Shown: piece by piece, positions 51,832 to 59,450 of the stretch
How the letters are laid out: each line of letters opens with the position of its first letter
Numbering within the stretch: position 1 is the first letter of the stretch
DNA from: Halorubrum lacusprofundi ATCC 49239
GTDB taxonomy: Archaea > Halobacteriota > Halobacteria > Halobacteriales > Haloferacaceae
Reading direction: 5' to 3'
Length of the DNA stretch: 64,000 nt
Assembly (NCBI RefSeq): GCF_000022205.1
Contig: NC_012029.1
Coordinates: forward strand, 620,001-684,000
Translations under genes and position numbers: made by a program
Notes under the pieces: model-generated
The model's database searches: none
What the model saw: the letters and a program-made list of their open reading frames with translations, nothing else
Told to the model about the DNA's origin: nothing

Positions 51832-52884
51832 TTATCCGTCAATGACGCCCGTCGCGGTCGCGACCTCGATAGCGGCCGCCTCGTTGATCCCGCCCTGCAG
51901 GATCGTGTACCGGTCGCGGATCTCGTGGGCGCTCGTGAGCGCGGCGATCAGCTCCGCATCGTCGAGTCCGAGTTCGGCGGCGGTCGTCGGGGCGTCCAGC
52001 GCGGCGAGCGCGTCGCGGATCGCGCTCCACTCCCCGTTCTCGCCGCTGTGGAGATACTCGGTCATGATCGAGGCGACGCCAACCTGATGCCCGTGGAGCG
52101 CCCTCCCCGGTGCGCTTCGGTCGAGCTGGTGGGAGATGAGGTGTTCTGCGCCGGAGGCGGGTCGCGACGAGCCCGCGATCGACATCGCGACGCCGGAGGA
52201 GACGAGCGCCTTCACGACGACCCACGCCGACTCCTCTAGCCCGGGGCGGATCATGTCGGCGTTCTCGACGAGCAGCTCCGCGGTCATCTCCGAGAGCGCG
52301 CCCGCGTACTCGCTGTACTCGACGTTGCGAAGCCGGCGAGCGAGCCGCCAGTCTTTCACCGCGGTGTAGTTCGAGATGATGTCCGCACAGCCCGCGGTGG
52401 TGAGCCGCCACGGGGCATCCGCGATCAGGGTCGTGTCCGCGACGACTGCGAGCGGCGGGTCGGCCGCGACCGAGTGGCGCGTGTCGCCTTCGGGGATCGA
52501 GGAGCGTCCCGAGACGATCCCGTCGTGGGAGGCGACCGTGGGGACGGAGACGAAGCCGACGCCGAGGTGGTCGGCCGCCATCTTCGCGATGTCGATCGGC
52601 TTCCCGCCGCCCAAGGCGATCAGGTAGCCGGGGTCGACCGCCTCCGCGGTCTCGGTGAGCTTCTCGACGGCCTCGAAGGAGGCCTCCTCGACGACGGCGG
52701 TCGCGGGGTCGTCGAACTGCGCGCGCACCCGGTCACCGGCGATGTCGTTCGGTGTCGGGCTCGTCACGATCAGCGGCCTCCCCGTGAGGTACAGCTCGCC
52801 GACCGCCTCCCCGAGGTCGTCGAGGACGCCGTGGCCCACGAGCACGTTCCGCGGGAGCTTGATCCACGTGGTCTTCTCGAACAT
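51832..52884 (-). CDS. egsA: NAD(P)-dependent glycerol-1-phosphate dehydrogenase
   Basis: 350 residues from ATG 52884. Makes sn-glycerol-1-phosphate from dihydroxyacetone phosphate, the first step of archaeal ether lipid synthesis. Motifs: MFEKTTWIKLPRNVLVGHGV, LIALGGGKPIDIAKMAA (nucleotide loop), SVPTVASHDGIVSG (the catalytic Asp and binding loop), and HQLDRSAPGRALHGHQVGV with the zinc-binding histidines. Length and motifs are normal. Confidence 0.96.
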   Translation of the reverse strand: MFEKTTWIKLPRNVLVGHGVLDDLGEAVGELYLTGRPLIVTSPTPNDIAGDRVRAQFDDPATAVVEEASFEAVEKLTETAEAVDPGYLIALGGGKPIDIAKMAADHLGVGFVSVPTVASHDGIVSGRSSIPEGDTRHSVAADPPLAVVADTTLIADAPWRLTTAGCADIISNYTAVKDWRLARRLRNVEYSEYAGALSEMTAELLVENADMIRPGLEESAWVVVKALVSSGVAMSIAGSSRPASGAEHLISHQLDRSAPGRALHGHQVGVASIMTEYLHSGENGEWSAIRDALAALDAPTTAAELGLDDAELIAALTSAHEIRDRYTILQGGINEAAAIEVATATGVIDG

Positions 52885-52962
52885 ACCGGGCGGTCGGGCC
52901 CGTGGGTGAAAGCCGTTGTCCATGCGGATCGTCGGCGTCGGGCGATTCTAGCTGCCGGAGAC

Positions 52963-53670
52963 TCAGACCCCCAGCGTCGCCAGTGCCGCCAGCGTCGTCG
53001 CCGCGTCGTAGAGGAAGTAGACGCCGAACCCAGCGAGCACGACCGCGGAGCCGACCGCGACGATCGGTGCGAACGTCTCGATCCGGCGCTCGGCGGCGAC
53101 GAGCCCGGTCGGGAACCCCACGATCCACGTTAGCACCCCCAAAAAGAACCCGCCGATGAGCGCCGGAGAGCCGGTGGCGACCACGAGCGTCCCGGCGAGA
53201 TCCTCGCCGACGACGGGGAGTCGGGCCAGCACGTCGAGCTCGCCGGGGCGGAGGAGTCCGACGCCGATCGTCAGCCAGAACAGCACTTGGTACGGGTTCG
53301 TCAGGGCAAGTACCAGCGCCTTGCGGAACCCCTTGCCCTCCGCGACGGTGGGCTCGGCGCCCGAGGTCGGACGGAACGACGCCCGGGCACCGCGGGCCGC
53401 GCCGATAGCGAAGTACAGCATGAGGACGCCGCCGATCGCGATCATAGCGCCCTGCAACAGCGGGAACGACTCCACGACTGCGACGACGCCGAGGTACGCG
53501 AGCACGAAGAAGATCGCATCGGCGGTCGCAGCGCCGAGGCCGGCCCAGAAGCCGGCGAGGCGACCGCGCAGCACCGACTCCTCGGCGATCACGGCGTTCA
53601 TGGGTCCGGGCGGGGCCGCGAGCGCCAGCCCGAAGACGACGCCGGCGCCGAGCGTTACGAAGAGACTCAC
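52963..53670 (-). CDS. LysE-family exporter
   Basis: 235 residues from GTG 53670, which sits 27 bases after a TTTTT box at 53696-53700. Six membrane segments. GLALAAPPGPMNAVIAEESVLRGR carries the PGP and NA motif near the first helix, typical of LysE/RhtB amino-acid exporters; VLALTNPYQVLFWLTIG is the matching second motif. Substrate unknown. The longer reading frame up to 53763 is less likely because its first residues match no family. Confidence 0.82.
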   Translation of the reverse strand: MSLFVTLGAGVVFGLALAAPPGPMNAVIAEESVLRGRLAGFWAGLGAATADAIFFVLAYLGVVAVVESFPLLQGAMIAIGGVLMLYFAIGAARGARASFRPTSGAEPTVAEGKGFRKALVLALTNPYQVLFWLTIGVGLLRPGELDVLARLPVVGEDLAGTLVVATGSPALIGGFFLGVLTWIVGFPTGLVAAERRIETFAPIVAVGSAVVLAGFGVYFLYDAATTLAALATLGV

Positions 53671-53783
53671 ACCGTTCAGGAGGGTCGTTTTCGTGAAAAA
53701 CCTCGCGAACGAAAGCTGGTCGTTACGGTCGGCGAACCCGCACCGATGTACGAGTGTGGGCAATGAGGTCCCAGGTATCGGAA

Positions 53784-54443
53784 TCAGCCCGCGTCCTCGA
53801 CCCGGATCGAGCGGGCGATCTCGGCGGGGAGGCTCTGCTCGCCGGTCGGTGTCGTCACAGTCACCATCCCGAACGGGGCGACGTCGACGACCTCGATCTC
53901 GGTGCCCGGCGTGATTCCGGCGTCGGCGAGGTACTCAAGTTCGTCCTCGTTTCGGTCGGAGACGCGGGTTACGACCACGCGATCGCCCTCCTTGTGGTTC
54001 GCGAGGAGGGCGCCGCTCTCCTCGTCGACCGGTTCGAGGTCCGCGCCCGGGATCGGGTCGCCGTGGGGATCGACGGCGGGGTCATCGAGGGTCTCCGCCA
54101 CGCGCCGCTCGAACGCCTCGGAGATGTGGTGTTCCAAGGCATCCGCCTCCTCGTGGACTTCGCTCCAGTCGTAGTCGAGCCGCTCGGCGAGAAACGCCTC
54201 CAACAGCCGGTGGTGACGGACGATCTCTAGAGCGACCGCCTCGCCCTCCGCCGTCAGCTCCGTGCCGCGGTACGGCTCGCGCTCGACGAGTCCACGGTCC
54301 TCCAGTTTTCCCAACATGTCGGTGACCGACGGCGAGGTCTTGTCGAGGTACTCCGCGATCGCCGACGTCGAGACGGGCGGACCCTGCTCGGACTGGAGGA
54401 CGTAGATCGCCTTCAGGTAGTCCTCCATCACGTCGCTCAGCAT
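53784..54443 (-). CDS. DtxR/MntR-type metal-dependent regulator
   Basis: 219 residues. The wHTH spans residues 5-65 (DYLKAIYVLQSEQGPPVSTSAIAEYLDKTSPSVTDMLGKLED), followed by the dimer/metal domain with HHRLLEAFLAERLDYDW and HEEADALEHHISEAFERR. The C-terminal 70 residues are an FeoA/SH3-like domain (EGDRVVVTRVSDRNEDELEYLADAGITPG). It represses iron or manganese uptake genes in homologues. A TTATAA box nearly touches the ATG, so the true start could be the Met at residue 6. Confidence 0.9.
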   Translation of the reverse strand: MLSDVMEDYLKAIYVLQSEQGPPVSTSAIAEYLDKTSPSVTDMLGKLEDRGLVEREPYRGTELTAEGEAVALEIVRHHRLLEAFLAERLDYDWSEVHEEADALEHHISEAFERRVAETLDDPAVDPHGDPIPGADLEPVDEESGALLANHKEGDRVVVTRVSDRNEDELEYLADAGITPGTEIEVVDVAPFGMVTVTTPTGEQSLPAEIARSIRVEDAG

Positions 54444-54494
54444 TTATAAGTGATCGCGGCCGGTGCCGGAAATACCTACCGGGAGTCGGCGCGC

Positions 54495-55262
54495 TCACTC
54501 GTCCTGCAGTTCCGCGTCCCGCAGCGCCTCGTTGAGGTCCTCGCGGACGCGCTCGCCGGTTTCGCGGTCCATCGCGGTGGTGACGATCCGATTCTCCTGC
54601 ACGCTGGAGCCGTCCCGCAGGAGGAGCCGAATGTTCCCGTTGGTCCCGGCGCGCGTCGCCTTCGCACGTAGTCCCGTCCGTGAGCCGGTGCCGCCGGCGT
54701 CGATCGGCCCGGGGACGATCTTCTTGACATGCGGATGTTGCGCGACCGTGCTGACCGCCTTCCGCCCCTTGCGATCGCCGATGAGCGTCGAGTGGGACCC
54801 GCCGATCTTCTCGCGCGGTGGCGTCTCGACGATATCCAGTGCGCGGTCGCCGCGACGGGCGAGCACCCACGAAACGACGGGGTTCGCGTGCTCGCGATCG
54901 CCGTCGGACTCCTCGTCGACGCCCGCGTCGGGGACGCGGTAGAACTCGTGGTGGACCTGCGCGCGCGTCTCGCGGAGGGGCTCCCGGGCGCCGGCGGCGT
55001 AGACGGTGTCGGGTCGCTTCCGGCGGAGCTCGTCGGCGACGCGCCCGGCGAAGTTGCGGAGCTGGATCTGGGTCAGCTGCTCGTCGGTCTCGGGACGGGT
55101 GGTCACGGTCGTCTCGCCGACGACCTCGTCCTCGTCGAGCATCGTGAGCCGGGCGCGGTCTGCCTCGAACTCGACGACGACGGCGTTAGCGTTGGCGGTG
55201 TTGCAGGTGAGACAGTAGTCCCCGGGCTTGCGAAGCGGGGTTCCACACCGCCGGCAGTTCAT
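54495..55262 (-). CDS. DUF2103-type metal-binding protein
   Basis: 255 residues from ATG 55262. Begins with a zinc ribbon: MNCRRCGTPLRKPGDYCLTC (C3, C6, C17, C20). The middle is acidic and variable; the conserved end HSTLIGDRKGRKAVSTVAQH, then HPHVKKIVPGPI and RLLLRDGSSVQENRIVTTAM, matches archaeal DUF2103. Likely nucleic-acid or metal related; no function shown. It starts divergently from the 55346 gene, 83 bases away. Confidence 0.78.
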   Translation of the reverse strand: MNCRRCGTPLRKPGDYCLTCNTANANAVVVEFEADRARLTMLDEDEVVGETTVTTRPETDEQLTQIQLRNFAGRVADELRRKRPDTVYAAGAREPLRETRAQVHHEFYRVPDAGVDEESDGDREHANPVVSWVLARRGDRALDIVETPPREKIGGSHSTLIGDRKGRKAVSTVAQHPHVKKIVPGPIDAGGTGSRTGLRAKATRAGTNGNIRLLLRDGSSVQENRIVTTAMDRETGERVREDLNEALRDAELQDE

Positions 55263-55345
55263 AACGAACGGAGGAACGTGACGGATAAAAGGTCGTCCGT
55301 TCGACGTAGCAACCAATATTAGTGACCGCCGCCTCGATGAATGGT

Positions 55346-56077
55346 ATGGACACCGATCGCGGCGGACCGGACGCCGCCGACGGGACGGAGGAGCCGGGCG
55401 AACCGGGAGAGCCCGGTGACCTCAACGACGGATTGACCCTCCCCGGGCCGGATCCGCCCGCGGACCTCGTCGAGGGAGCCGTCGACGAGGGATGGGCGAT
55501 GCAGTTATTCCGCAACGGACGAACAAACGCGCTGATCGCGTGGGCGATGGTGACGGTGCTCGCGGGGGTGTTCGTCGAAAGTCTGTTCGACTTCGACTTA
55601 CTCTCGATGGCTCTCATCGGGAGCATCGCCGCCGTCGTGGTCGCGCCCGCGGTCGCGGCGCGCACGCCCCGCGCGATGCTTCCCTGGGAGCTGCTCGGGC
55701 TCGCGCTGTTGCCGATACTCGTGCGCGCGCTGCTCGGCGGGGAGCTCGGCATCTTCGCGACGTACCTCGCGATCGCCGCGCTGGCGCTTGCGATCACCGT
55801 CGATCTCCACATGTTCACCACGCTGCGGGTGACCCACTGGTTCGCGGTCGTCCTCGTCGTGATGACGACGATGGCGACCGCGGCGGTGTGGACTATCCTC
55901 CGGTGGAACGCCGACCGGATGTACGACACCGCCTACCTGTCGACGAACGAGGCGCTGATGATCGAGTGGATCTACGTCACGCTGGCCGGGATCGTCGCCG
56001 GCACCCTCTTCGACGCCTACTTCCGGCAGCGCGGGGTGCGGCTCCGACGCGCCCTCCAGCGGGTGGTGCGTCGATGA
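55346..56077 (+). CDS. Membrane protein of unknown function
   Basis: 243 residues from ATG 55346; GTG 55322 and ATG 55337 are in frame. The start is chosen because a CCAATATT box lies about 28 bases upstream. After an acidic Pro/Gly-rich 50 residues there are five to six membrane segments. No motif recognised. Its last codons overlap the next gene by ATGA, so they form a pair. Confidence 0.68.
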   Translation: MDTDRGGPDAADGTEEPGEPGEPGDLNDGLTLPGPDPPADLVEGAVDEGWAMQLFRNGRTNALIAWAMVTVLAGVFVESLFDFDLLSMALIGSIAAVVVAPAVAARTPRAMLPWELLGLALLPILVRALLGGELGIFATYLAIAALALAITVDLHMFTTLRVTHWFAVVLVVMTTMATAAVWTILRWNADRMYDTAYLSTNEALMIEWIYVTLAGIVAGTLFDAYFRQRGVRLRRALQRVVRR

Positions 56078-56721
56078 GTTTCGCTCGCATGTCGCTCCCG
56101 CGACCGTCCGTCGCCAACCAGCGACGGCTCACCCGCGGGATGCAGATCCTTCTCGTCGCAATCGTTGTCTACGGCGTAGTCGCCGGCGAGCCGAAGGCGA
56201 TCACCAACGGAGGACTCGGGCTGTTCGTCACGTTCGTGCCGGCGCTGGCCGAACGGAACTACGACATCCCGCTCGATCCGTGGCTCGGCGTGTGGATCAC
56301 GTCGGCGGTATTCCTCCACACGCTGGGATCCGCGTGGTTCTACGCGGAGATCGTGTGGTGGGACCACCTCACGCACGCGCTCTCGGCGACGCTCGTCGCT
56401 GGCGCGGGATACACGGCGCTGCGCGGCGTCGACCTTCACAGCGATGCGATCCGGATCCCGACCCGCTTCGCGTTCGTCTTCATCTTCGTCGTCGTCCTCG
56501 CGTTCGGGGTCGTCTGGGAGCTATTCGAGTTCGGACTCGATATCGTCGCCGACGTGACGGGGGTCTCCATGCCGCTGGCACAACACGGGCTCGACGACAC
56601 AGTGCTCGACTTAATGTACAACTCGATCGGAGCCCTGATCGTGGCGATGTTCGGTCAGGCGTATCTCTCGGGCGTAGCCGAGACTGTTAGGGATGGCCTG
56701 TTCTCGATCCGCGACGAGTAG
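56074..56721 (+). CDS. Membrane protein resembling DUF2238 (YjdF-like)
   Basis: 215 residues, six membrane segments. The pattern YDIPLDPWLGVWITSAVFLHTLGSAW, then WWDHLTHALSATLVAGAGYT and VVLAFGVVWELFEFGLDIV resembles the DHxxHF and WEhfEf features of YjdF/DUF2238 proteins. No function known. The start overlaps the preceding stop. Ends convergently with the ArsA gene after 20 bases. Confidence 0.7.
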   Translation: MSFARMSLPRPSVANQRRLTRGMQILLVAIVVYGVVAGEPKAITNGGLGLFVTFVPALAERNYDIPLDPWLGVWITSAVFLHTLGSAWFYAEIVWWDHLTHALSATLVAGAGYTALRGVDLHSDAIRIPTRFAFVFIFVVVLAFGVVWELFEFGLDIVADVTGVSMPLAQHGLDDTVLDLMYNSIGALIVAMFGQAYLSGVAETVRDGLFSIRDE

Positions 56722-56741
56722 GGTCCGCGTTCAGGGGTAGC

Positions 56742-57920
56742 TCAGCGTAGGCACGCAGCCACGACCCGCAGTGCGGCCTCCCCGCGAACTTCCTTCGCGA
56801 GCAGCGGGACTCGCTTCACGTCGCGTCCGCGGAACAGGTCCGTGGCCCGACGCAGTGCCGCCTGCTGGACCTCCCATCGGCGCGCACAGAACTCACAGGA
56901 GTCCGGGTTCGGCTCGACGACCCACTCGGGGTCGATCGCGGCCCCGCTCCCGTCGGTCACGTCGCCGACGCCCTCCATCACCCGGTTGACGACGAGGGTG
57001 TTCACCGGAATCCCGAACTCGTCGAGGCGCGCGACGAGCCGTTCGGACTCGGTGACGCTCATCTCCTCGGGGATGGTCACCACGCGGAAGTCGGTCTTTT
57101 CGGGATCCTGCAGCACGCTCCGGAGGCGCTCGATCCGCTCGCGGAGCTCGTCGAGGTCGGCAGAGGGATCGGGGTCGTCGTCCCCGCCGCCAAACATCCC
57201 CTTGATCCCGTCCATCATCCCGGAGAATCGGTTGCGGAGTTTCATCACCCGGCCGATCATCGAATCCATGATCTCTGGGAGTTGGAGCAGCCGGAGGGTG
57301 TGGCCCGTCGGTGCGGTGTCGACGATCACGCGGTCGAACCGCGGGTCGTCGAGGTACTCCAGCAGTTGGCGCATCGCGGCCGCCTCGTCGGCGCCGGGCA
57401 TCGTCCCGCCGAGTAGGGAGCCGAGGCCGCCGTCGGCCTCGTCGTCTGCGGGGCCGTCCGGGTCGCTCGCACCGCCCATCATTCCGCCCATCGCGTCCCC
57501 CATCTCGCCCATCCCGCCGAGGGGGTCGCCGTCGGCGCCGAACATCCCCTCCTCCATCGCGTCGTCGGGGTCGATCTCGGCGGCGTACAGCGGCATGTCC
57601 TCGCGAATGCGCGCTGGTTTCGCCGGGATCTCCGTCTCGTAGGTATCGGAGAGGGAGTGGGCCGGATCGGTGGAGACCACCAAGGTGTTGACCCCGCCCG
57701 CCGCCGAGGCGAGTCCGGTCGCGGCCGCCATCGTCGTCTTCCCGACGCCGCCCTTCCCGCCGTAGAGGACGTAGTCCGGGGCGTCGACGCCCGCCGGGAG
57801 GTCCGTGGCAGCGTCCGTTTCGGTCGGGAGATCAGCGTCGCTTGCGGGGTCGGCGTCAGCGGTCTCGTTGATCTCCGGCTCCTCGACGCGATCCACCGGC
57901 TCGACGTCGATATCGTCCAT
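56742..57920 (-). CDS. ArsA/Get3-family ATPase
   Basis: 392 residues from ATG 57920. A variable acidic start of about 45 residues precedes the deviant Walker A GGKGGVGKTT, then the switch I VSTDPAHSLSD and VDTAPTGHTLRLLQLP. The A-loop region LVVNRVMEGVGDV and the Get3 CxxC in NPDSCEFCARRW are present, so it can dimerise on zinc like Get3. The region about 115-170 holds a Met- and Gly-rich insert (GGMGEMGDAMGGMMGG). Single ATPase domain. Likely involved in tail-anchored protein targeting or metalloid handling; the haloarchaeal role is not settled. Confidence 0.9.
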   Translation of the reverse strand: MDDIDVEPVDRVEEPEINETADADPASDADLPTETDAATDLPAGVDAPDYVLYGGKGGVGKTTMAAATGLASAAGGVNTLVVSTDPAHSLSDTYETEIPAKPARIREDMPLYAAEIDPDDAMEEGMFGADGDPLGGMGEMGDAMGGMMGGASDPDGPADDEADGGLGSLLGGTMPGADEAAAMRQLLEYLDDPRFDRVIVDTAPTGHTLRLLQLPEIMDSMIGRVMKLRNRFSGMMDGIKGMFGGGDDDPDPSADLDELRERIERLRSVLQDPEKTDFRVVTIPEEMSVTESERLVARLDEFGIPVNTLVVNRVMEGVGDVTDGSGAAIDPEWVVEPNPDSCEFCARRWEVQQAALRRATDLFRGRDVKRVPLLAKEVRGEAALRVVAACLR

Positions 57921-58041
57921 ATCGGGTCGTGGGTGCGGCCCGCTTGTGTACTCGTCGGTCCGGATATGTCGGCGTTGGGTGGTGATCGGGCCGTTCGGTG
58001 GTTTGATGTGACCTATGTATCGATCAGTACAGCCCCTGGCC

Positions 58042-58209
58042 TTAGACCTCTGTAATACCCGATCTGATGTTTTCGACGGTTTCGTCGTCCAGTTCGAGTT
58101 CGGGGTGCGAACTGTTCGCGTGTTCTTCGGCTTGAGCCATAACCTCCTGTTCAGTCTCGGATTCAATAGTCGCGTTGCACCCGTCTATGGGGCATTCCAG
58201 TCTCATCAT
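58042..58209 (-). CDS. Small DUF1059-like protein, 55 residues
   Basis: MMRLECPIDGCNATIESET, then QEVMAQAEEHANSSHPELEL and DDETVENIRSGITEV. The first cysteine pair (C6, C11) and the EQEVM..AEEHA..SH pattern match DUF1059, a small family of haloarchaea. An ATG at 58206 is also possible. Codon use is less GC-biased than its neighbours (for example ATA, ACT, TCA, TTA-type codons), which fits the low-G+C patch 58021-58440. Convergent with nothing; upstream is empty. Confidence 0.75.
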   Translation of the reverse strand: MMRLECPIDGCNATIESETEQEVMAQAEEHANSSHPELELDDETVENIRSGITEV

Positions 58210-58447
58210 AGTCCAATCGTAGGTTAGGTGTTACCGCATAATTGGTATTAGGTCTCTAATGGAATATACGCACACTCTACCGGGCCGACTCCACAAATCT
58301 CAACGATAATGGCAGGGTTACTGGCGATAGGTTCGCACCCTTCACCTAACGGCTGTTTCAGACGATAATGTGTCTGAAAAATAGGATTTCTACAGAGCCA
58401 TAAGCAACTGTTGCTAGCGGCGCGATGGCTACCTCTGACGCCTCATT
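58210..58447. other. Low-G+C intergenic patch with an IS-end-like remnant
   Basis: No gene found. A perfect inverted repeat TTTCAGAC/GTCTGAAA (58350-58357 and 58366-58373) lies in a 49-base piece whose outer ends, GGCTGTTTCAGAC (58346-58358) and, on the other strand, GGCTCTGTAGAAATCC, resemble insertion-sequence terminal repeats as I remember them in haloarchaea. Could be a solo or miniature remnant. Confidence 0.45.
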
Positions 58448-58454
58448 CGGCCAC

Positions 58455-58812
58455 TTATGAGTAATTGACAACGAGTCGGTGGTGAACACCTCCAAAGCCC
58501 CAGTCGCCGAGGCGGGCGCACGCTCGTTGCGCGCTTCAGTCGCTCACTCCGTTCGCTCCCTCCAGTGCTTCCGTCGTCATCAGAACGCGAAGCGTTCTGA
58601 TTGGCTCACGAGAGCACTGCTCTCGTGAACGCCTGCGCTGTCCTCGGCGACTGCCCCTTTGAGTCCCACCCGCACGCACAGCACTGCGCCTCACGCCTCC
58701 CCAACCTCGTCGCTGGTACCCGTTCGCTTCGTTCCGGGTACCAGCGACTCCCTCGCGCGGCGCTCCTCGCGGTCGTCGGTGACGACCGCTCGGACGCGCG
58801 CGCCACCGCATA
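58455..58812 (-). repeat. Intergenic repeat family, copy R7
   Basis: Minus strand order: TGCGGTGGCGCGCGCG, hairpin I (GCGGTCGTC/GACGACCGC), GCGCGAGGGAG, hairpin II with a perfect 14-pair stem (58709-58722 with 58735-58748, loop 12), CGAGGTTGGGGAGGCGTGAGG, GGGACTCAAAGGGGC, long stem of 12 pairs (58501-58512 with 58642-58653), GGGGCTTTGGAGGTGTTCACC, and a tail box CTCATAAG. The loop carries extra hairpins (AGAACGC/GCGTTCT at 58582-58598, CACGAGAGCA/TGCTCTCGTG at 58608-58627). Confidence 0.9.
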
Positions 58813-58849
58813 CGAACCTGAAAACCCGCTTAAAAGTGCTGAGGCCGCA

Positions 58850-59380
58850 CTACTCGTCGGTACCGTTTCCGCCGTCTCCCTCGCTCCCGGCACCGTTCCG
58901 CACCTTCACCGCGACGCCGCTCGCGAAGTGCTCGGCCTCGGCGCCGGAGAGCTCGGCCCGTCCGACCGCGAACAGCGCGTCCTCGTCGTCGACGACGAGC
59001 ACCTCGTCACCGGGGCGGATCCCGTCGTCGGCCGCGGTCACGAACTTCGCGAAGGCGTTGCGCCCCTCCCGGACGAACGGCTCGCTCTCCTCCCCGACGA
59101 CCATCCGGTGGCACGGGGCCGCGAACCCGTCGCGGATCCGGCGCCCGCCGGCGATTCCGAGGGTGAATCGCCCGTCAGTGCCGTACGAGACGAGCCGGTC
59201 GCCCTCCGGGCTCCCGGGGTCGTCGTTCACGTCGCCGACGATCACCTGTCGGGGGCGGCCGCCGCTCGACCGCCGGAGGGTCAGCGTCTCGTCGGGTGGG
59301 AACAGCGCGTCGCCCGCGCCCGCGCCGAACTGGTAGTCGGCGCCGGTCCGCAGGTCCGCGAAGGCCGCTTCGTCACTCAT
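58850..59380 (-). CDS. PUA-domain protein
   Basis: 176 residues from ATG 59380. The C-terminal half is a PUA RNA-binding domain: RMVVGEESEPFVREGRNAFAKFVTAADDGIRPGDEVLVVD, then LFAVGRAELSGAEAEHFASGVAVKVR. The N-terminal half (DYQFGAGAGDALFPPDETL, RPRQVIVGDVND) is the haloarchaeal pre-PUA part. It resembles the C-terminal module of archaeosine tRNA-guanine transglycosylase and of stand-alone PUA proteins that aid RNA modification. Confidence 0.82.
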   Translation of the reverse strand: MSDEAAFADLRTGADYQFGAGAGDALFPPDETLTLRRSSGGRPRQVIVGDVNDDPGSPEGDRLVSYGTDGRFTLGIAGGRRIRDGFAAPCHRMVVGEESEPFVREGRNAFAKFVTAADDGIRPGDEVLVVDDEDALFAVGRAELSGAEAEHFASGVAVKVRNGAGSEGDGGNGTDE

Positions 59381-59450
59381 ACCCCGGCTATCGCGGCCAC
59401 CCGCAAAGCCGTTGCGACACGGGGCGCGGGCAGTGCGGACCCGTACCGGC

